Assembly (NCBI RefSeq): GCF_018613805.1
Contig: NZ_JAGGPL010000009.1
Coordinates: 166,142-230,141 of the forward strand
DNA from: Arthrobacter sp. ISL-48
GTDB taxonomy: Bacteria > Actinomycetota > Actinomycetes > Actinomycetales > Micrococcaceae
Direction of reading: 5' to 3'
DNA: 64,000 nt
Below, piece after piece: positions 61,400 through 64,000 of this stretch. Below the pieces are notes generated by a model that did no database searches, was not told the DNA's origin, and saw nothing but the letters and a program-made list of their open reading frames with translations. The translations under genes were made by a program, and so were the position numbers. Position 1 is the stretch's first letter; every line of letters begins with the position of its first letter.

Positions 61400-63628
61400 A
61401 TGAAGGAAAGAAGGCTGGTGAAGGCTCTTGGAGTCTTCGTTGCCGCAGTATCGCTTTTGTATTTGCCCGCGATCAGTGCTCAGGCCTATGCCCCCGAGGG
61501 CGGTGTAATCTACCAAGTGCCAGCCGATCAGCCGTGCCTCAAGGGGCGTGGCAACTGCGCAATTTACGTGAAGTCGGCGCAGTTGCCCAATGGGCGCCTC
61601 GTGGCGACGTTCGAGAAGGCGACCGTTGTACCCGAGTCCCAGGGAGCTGCCGGAGAGACGCTCCCGGTCTATAAGAGCGATGACCTGGGAACGTCGTGGC
61701 AGGCACTCTCGGAGGTCAAGGCCCCCGCCTACCTTTCCAGCGACCCGCAGTACGCGAAGTACACCAGCAACTGGGGGAGCCCGTACCTGTACACACTGCC
61801 GCAGGACGTCGGGAACCTGAAGTCGGGCACATTGCTCCTCGCGAGCACAGTGACGGGTGAGGACGCTTACTACAAGGAGCACAAGGCTGCCGATCCGAAC
61901 TGGGTGCCGACCAATGACGGCGACCGCTCTGACGTGGCCCTCGCCCTCTTCTCGAGCACCGACAGCGGGGTGACCTGGAACGTCCTTAACGTCATCGCGA
62001 CCGGTGGATGGCAGGGCGGCAGCGCGGGCGCGGCCGGCCAGAACATCGCGGCCGCGAACACGAACAGGCAGGTAGATCCCCTCTGGGAGCCGTTCCTGAT
62101 GGTGCATGCCGGCAAGCTCGTTGTCTACTACTCCGACGAGAACGACTACATCGGCTTCGACCCGGCAACAGGCGTGCCGATCGTCGATCCGAACAACGCC
62201 ACGGCTCCGGATTCGATTGGCCAGATCCTGGTCCACAAGACCTGGGATGGCAGCGGCGCTTCCTGGAGCACTCCCGTCGTCGATGTCGCGGGGGCCACCG
62301 TGAACAGGGGCAACGGCAAGACGGAGATCGGTGGCGGGCGCCCCGGCATGACCACAATCGCCCAGACGACTGACGGCAAGTGGCTGCTCACGTACGAATA
62401 CTGGGGCGGGGGAGCCAACGTCAGGTTCAAGATCGCCAATGACCCGTTGAAGTTCTACGCAGCAAGTGATTTCGATGGCGAAGAGATCACCGGACTGCCG
62501 GTCGACGCCGGTTCCCGTACCTTGTCGCAGGGCGGCAGCCCCGTCCTGATCACCCTTCCTGACGGACGGATCGTATACAACGCTTCCGGCAGCGGAGACG
62601 TTTGGGTCAATGACAGCGGGCGCAGTGACGGCGTCTGGACCGAATACCAGACGCCGGTCGGAGCCGGCTACACCCGCAACCTTCAATACGTGCAGGGCAC
62701 TGGGCGGGTTGTCATCCTGCAGGGTAGCTGGGGCGGCGCCGGCAGCCAGGCCGTGATTCGTTTCGGCGAGGTTGACCTGGGAAAGTCCGACGGCGCCTAC
62801 TACCGGCTCGTGAATCGGAAGACTGGCCAGGTGATGGGCACAGGGAACAACACCAATGACGCGAACATCGGCAATGCGAACGTCCCCGACGTCGTGCTCG
62901 AAACGGCCGGCGCGGTGCAGAACCCGGATACCCAGTACTGGCATGTCGTCACCAAAGCTGACGGCAACGAGACGCTGCTGAATAAGTCGGGCGGCCGCGA
63001 AGCGTCCATCTGGACAGCAAATGCGACAGCCGGGCAGCGCATCGGACAATGGGTCGATAATAAAGCCTCGGGCGCCTGGAACCTCATTGACAATGGCAAT
63101 GGCTACTACCGCTTCCAGGCCGTGAACAACACCAATGTGTACCTGACCGGTTCCGTTGCCGGCTCACCGCTGACACTGCAGAACTCCGCTGTGGATGGCT
63201 CGCAGGACTGGCAGCTCGTTGCAGAGCCGCAGCCGCAGGCCAAGACCCTACTGGGCGCGCAATCGGGGAAATGCCTCGATCTGAAGTCCTTTGCAACGAA
63301 TGACGGCGCAGTGGTCGATATCTACACGTGCAACGGCGGCACGAACCAGAAATGGACCCTCGACACCTCAGGGCAGCTGGTCAATGCCTCCTCCGGCAAG
63401 TGCCTGGATGTCAGTGGCCAGTCAACCTCAAATGGCGCCTTCGCGCAGCAATGGACCTGCACCGGTGGCGGCAACCAGAAGTGGACCTACAACGCGGTGA
63501 CCCGGCAGCTCATCGGGCAGCAATCAGGCAAATGCCTCGACGTCAACCAGGCCAGCACAGCAGACGGAGCGCGGCTGGTGATCTGGACCTGCGGCAACCA
63601 GACCAACCAGCAGTGGACCATCAGGTAG
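61400..63628 (+). CDS. Secreted sialidase-fold exo-glycosidase (GH93-like?) with two beta-trefoil domains
   Basis: A 742-residue exported protein with a Sec signal peptide ending AISAQA near residue 30 and a strong AAAGGAGGGG ribosome site. Residues 35 to about 460 form a propeller with Asp-box repeats (KSDDLGTSW, SSTDSGVTW) and VKSAQLPNGRLVATFE, GSPYLYTLPQDVG and LLTYEYWGGG segments. These recall GH93 exo-arabinanases and related sialidase-fold enzymes. Two trefoil regions follow: about residues 465-610, and a C-terminal ricin-type CBM13 (615-742) with three QxW repeats (NQKWTLD, NQKWTYN, NQQWTIR). It probably releases sugars from arabinan/arabinogalactan outside the cell for the importer. 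The exact family is not certain. Confidence 0.75.
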   Translation: MKERRLVKALGVFVAAVSLLYLPAISAQAYAPEGGVIYQVPADQPCLKGRGNCAIYVKSAQLPNGRLVATFEKATVVPESQGAAGETLPVYKSDDLGTSWQALSEVKAPAYLSSDPQYAKYTSNWGSPYLYTLPQDVGNLKSGTLLLASTVTGEDAYYKEHKAADPNWVPTNDGDRSDVALALFSSTDSGVTWNVLNVIATGGWQGGSAGAAGQNIAAANTNRQVDPLWEPFLMVHAGKLVVYYSDENDYIGFDPATGVPIVDPNNATAPDSIGQILVHKTWDGSGASWSTPVVDVAGATVNRGNGKTEIGGGRPGMTTIAQTTDGKWLLTYEYWGGGANVRFKIANDPLKFYAASDFDGEEITGLPVDAGSRTLSQGGSPVLITLPDGRIVYNASGSGDVWVNDSGRSDGVWTEYQTPVGAGYTRNLQYVQGTGRVVILQGSWGGAGSQAVIRFGEVDLGKSDGAYYRLVNRKTGQVMGTGNNTNDANIGNANVPDVVLETAGAVQNPDTQYWHVVTKADGNETLLNKSGGREASIWTANATAGQRIGQWVDNKASGAWNLIDNGNGYYRFQAVNNTNVYLTGSVAGSPLTLQNSAVDGSQDWQLVAEPQPQAKTLLGAQSGKCLDLKSFATNDGAVVDIYTCNGGTNQKWTLDTSGQLVNASSGKCLDVSGQSTSNGAFAQQWTCTGGGNQKWTYNAVTRQLIGQQSGKCLDVNQASTADGARLVIWTCGNQTNQQWTIR

Positions 63629-63674
63629 GAACGCACTGGTGAGTTAAATCAATCGGATGCACTGAGCACACGGA

Positions 63675-63707
63675 CTGGGCGGGGCACTGACACAGTGCCC
63701 CGCCCAG
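63675..63707 (+). terminator. Strong bidirectional terminator hairpin
   Basis: CTGGGCGGGGCACTG pairs perfectly over 15 bp with CAGTGCCCCGCCCAG across a 3-nt loop. It lies between the secreted hydrolase gene and a minus-strand remnant. Confidence 0.82.
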
Positions 63708-63714
63708 CGCGCGT

Positions 63715-63842
63715 TCAGGCCAGCCGGGCGATGCTTCTTCGGCTGGGGCGGGCCGCTGTGCCGTCGGAGAAGAGCTCGGGCGTGGATGCCTGAATCCTTT
63801 TGACGTCGTCGAATACGCCGCGGAGGTGAAAGCGGAGGGAGC
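63715..63842 (-). pseudogene. Unidentified C-terminal gene remnant
   Basis: An open minus-strand frame ends at a TGA at 63715 and reads [20 protein letters not shown], then TPELFSDGTAARPSRRSIAR. It has good actinobacterial codon use, but it runs into the antisense of the aldolase fragment with no start. I do not recognise the family. It may be the 3' end of a gene that was once divergent from the aldolase. Confidence 0.35.
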
Positions 63843-64000
63843 TGCCCCACCGGCGGCGTGAGCCTGGCCACCGGGCCGGATTACCTGAAACTGCCCAACG
63901 TCCCGTGCGTCGGCGGCAGCTGGCTCACTCCCCGCAGCGCGGTGGAAGCTGACGACTGGAGCCAGATCACCGCACTGGCCCGGCAGGCGGCAATGCTCCC
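63843..64000 (+). pseudogene. eda: 5'-truncated KDPG aldolase (eda) fragment; runs off the right edge
   Basis: From TGC at 63843 the frame reads [35 protein letters not shown] and [12 protein letters not shown]. This is the C-terminal third of 2-keto-3-deoxy-6-phosphogluconate aldolase (KDPG to pyruvate + glyceraldehyde 3-phosphate). Upstream in frame there is a stop at 63801 and no start codon or eda-like sequence, so the first about 150 residues, including the Schiff-base lysine, are missing. The 3' end lies beyond the window. Confidence 0.8.

Noticed and set aside
61151..63049. Long minus-strand open frame (632 codons) opposite the permease and propeller genes
   Set aside because: It crosses two well-supported plus-strand genes and has no recognisable family or ribosome site.

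Overview
The window is high-GC DNA (about mid-60s % by eye) with AAGGAG-type ribosome binding sites, frequent GTG/TTG starts, many LacI-type operators, and sugar ABC importers that lack their own ATPase. This fits a soil actinobacterium of the Micrococcaceae (Arthrobacter / Pseudarthrobacter / Paenarthrobacter type). No rRNA, tRNA, CRISPR array or phage genes were seen.

Left part (1-14.6 kb). A sarcosine-oxidase-like gene is broken by one stop codon at the left edge, followed by a small cupin, an acetyltransferase and a Bcp-type peroxiredoxin. Then comes a minus-strand operon for purine-ureide and glyoxylate carbon: hyi, glxR, gcl, glxK, allB, plus an orphan winged-helix gene. Its promoter overlaps two 15-bp repeats 21 bp apart. 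Next are small acidic or membrane proteins, a cupin, a DctA-type dicarboxylate carrier, a thymidylate-kinase-like gene whose 3' end carries an octanucleotide repeat, and a PLP-dependent serine/threonine dehydratase.

Centre-left (14.6-32 kb). This looks like a xyloglucan utilisation locus. It holds a GH3 beta-glucosidase, a CUT1 importer (binding protein and two permeases), a LacI regulator, a GH42 beta-galactosidase, a GH31 alpha-xylosidase, an unusual MocA/aldo-keto reductase fusion, and a secreted GH74 xyloglucanase. The GH74 gene sits between two 182-bp direct copies of the 3' end of the fusion gene, which marks it as an inserted cassette.

Centre (32-46.9 kb). Two pectin (rhamnogalacturonan-I) lyases of PL11 and PL26 type share an AGAAAGCG-type operator. 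Around them are a secreted SMP-30-like propeller, an F420/NADP-type oxidoreductase, an SRPBCC protein with a Met/Pro tail, two copies of a REP-like palindrome, and an alpha/beta hydrolase. Two head-to-head gene remnants (an aminoglycoside phosphotransferase and an FMN reductase) mark a deletion scar. A GT2 glycosyltransferase follows, with a 54-residue protein bearing an LAxTG sorting-like signal, a secreted GH16-like protein and an OmpR-type response regulator.

Right part (46.9-64 kb). There are two more sugar modules. The first has LacI, a CUT1 importer, ThuA and a MocA-family dehydrogenase, with an aldo/keto reductase nearby. The second has LacI, a GH42 beta-galactosidase, a CUT1 importer and a secreted propeller exo-hydrolase with ricin-type trefoils. 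The window ends in a 5'-truncated KDPG aldolase. The three importers probably share one ATPase (MsiK-like) encoded elsewhere. The LacI genes at 21.4 and 47.1 kb look like paralogues, and their likely operators differ at one symmetric position.
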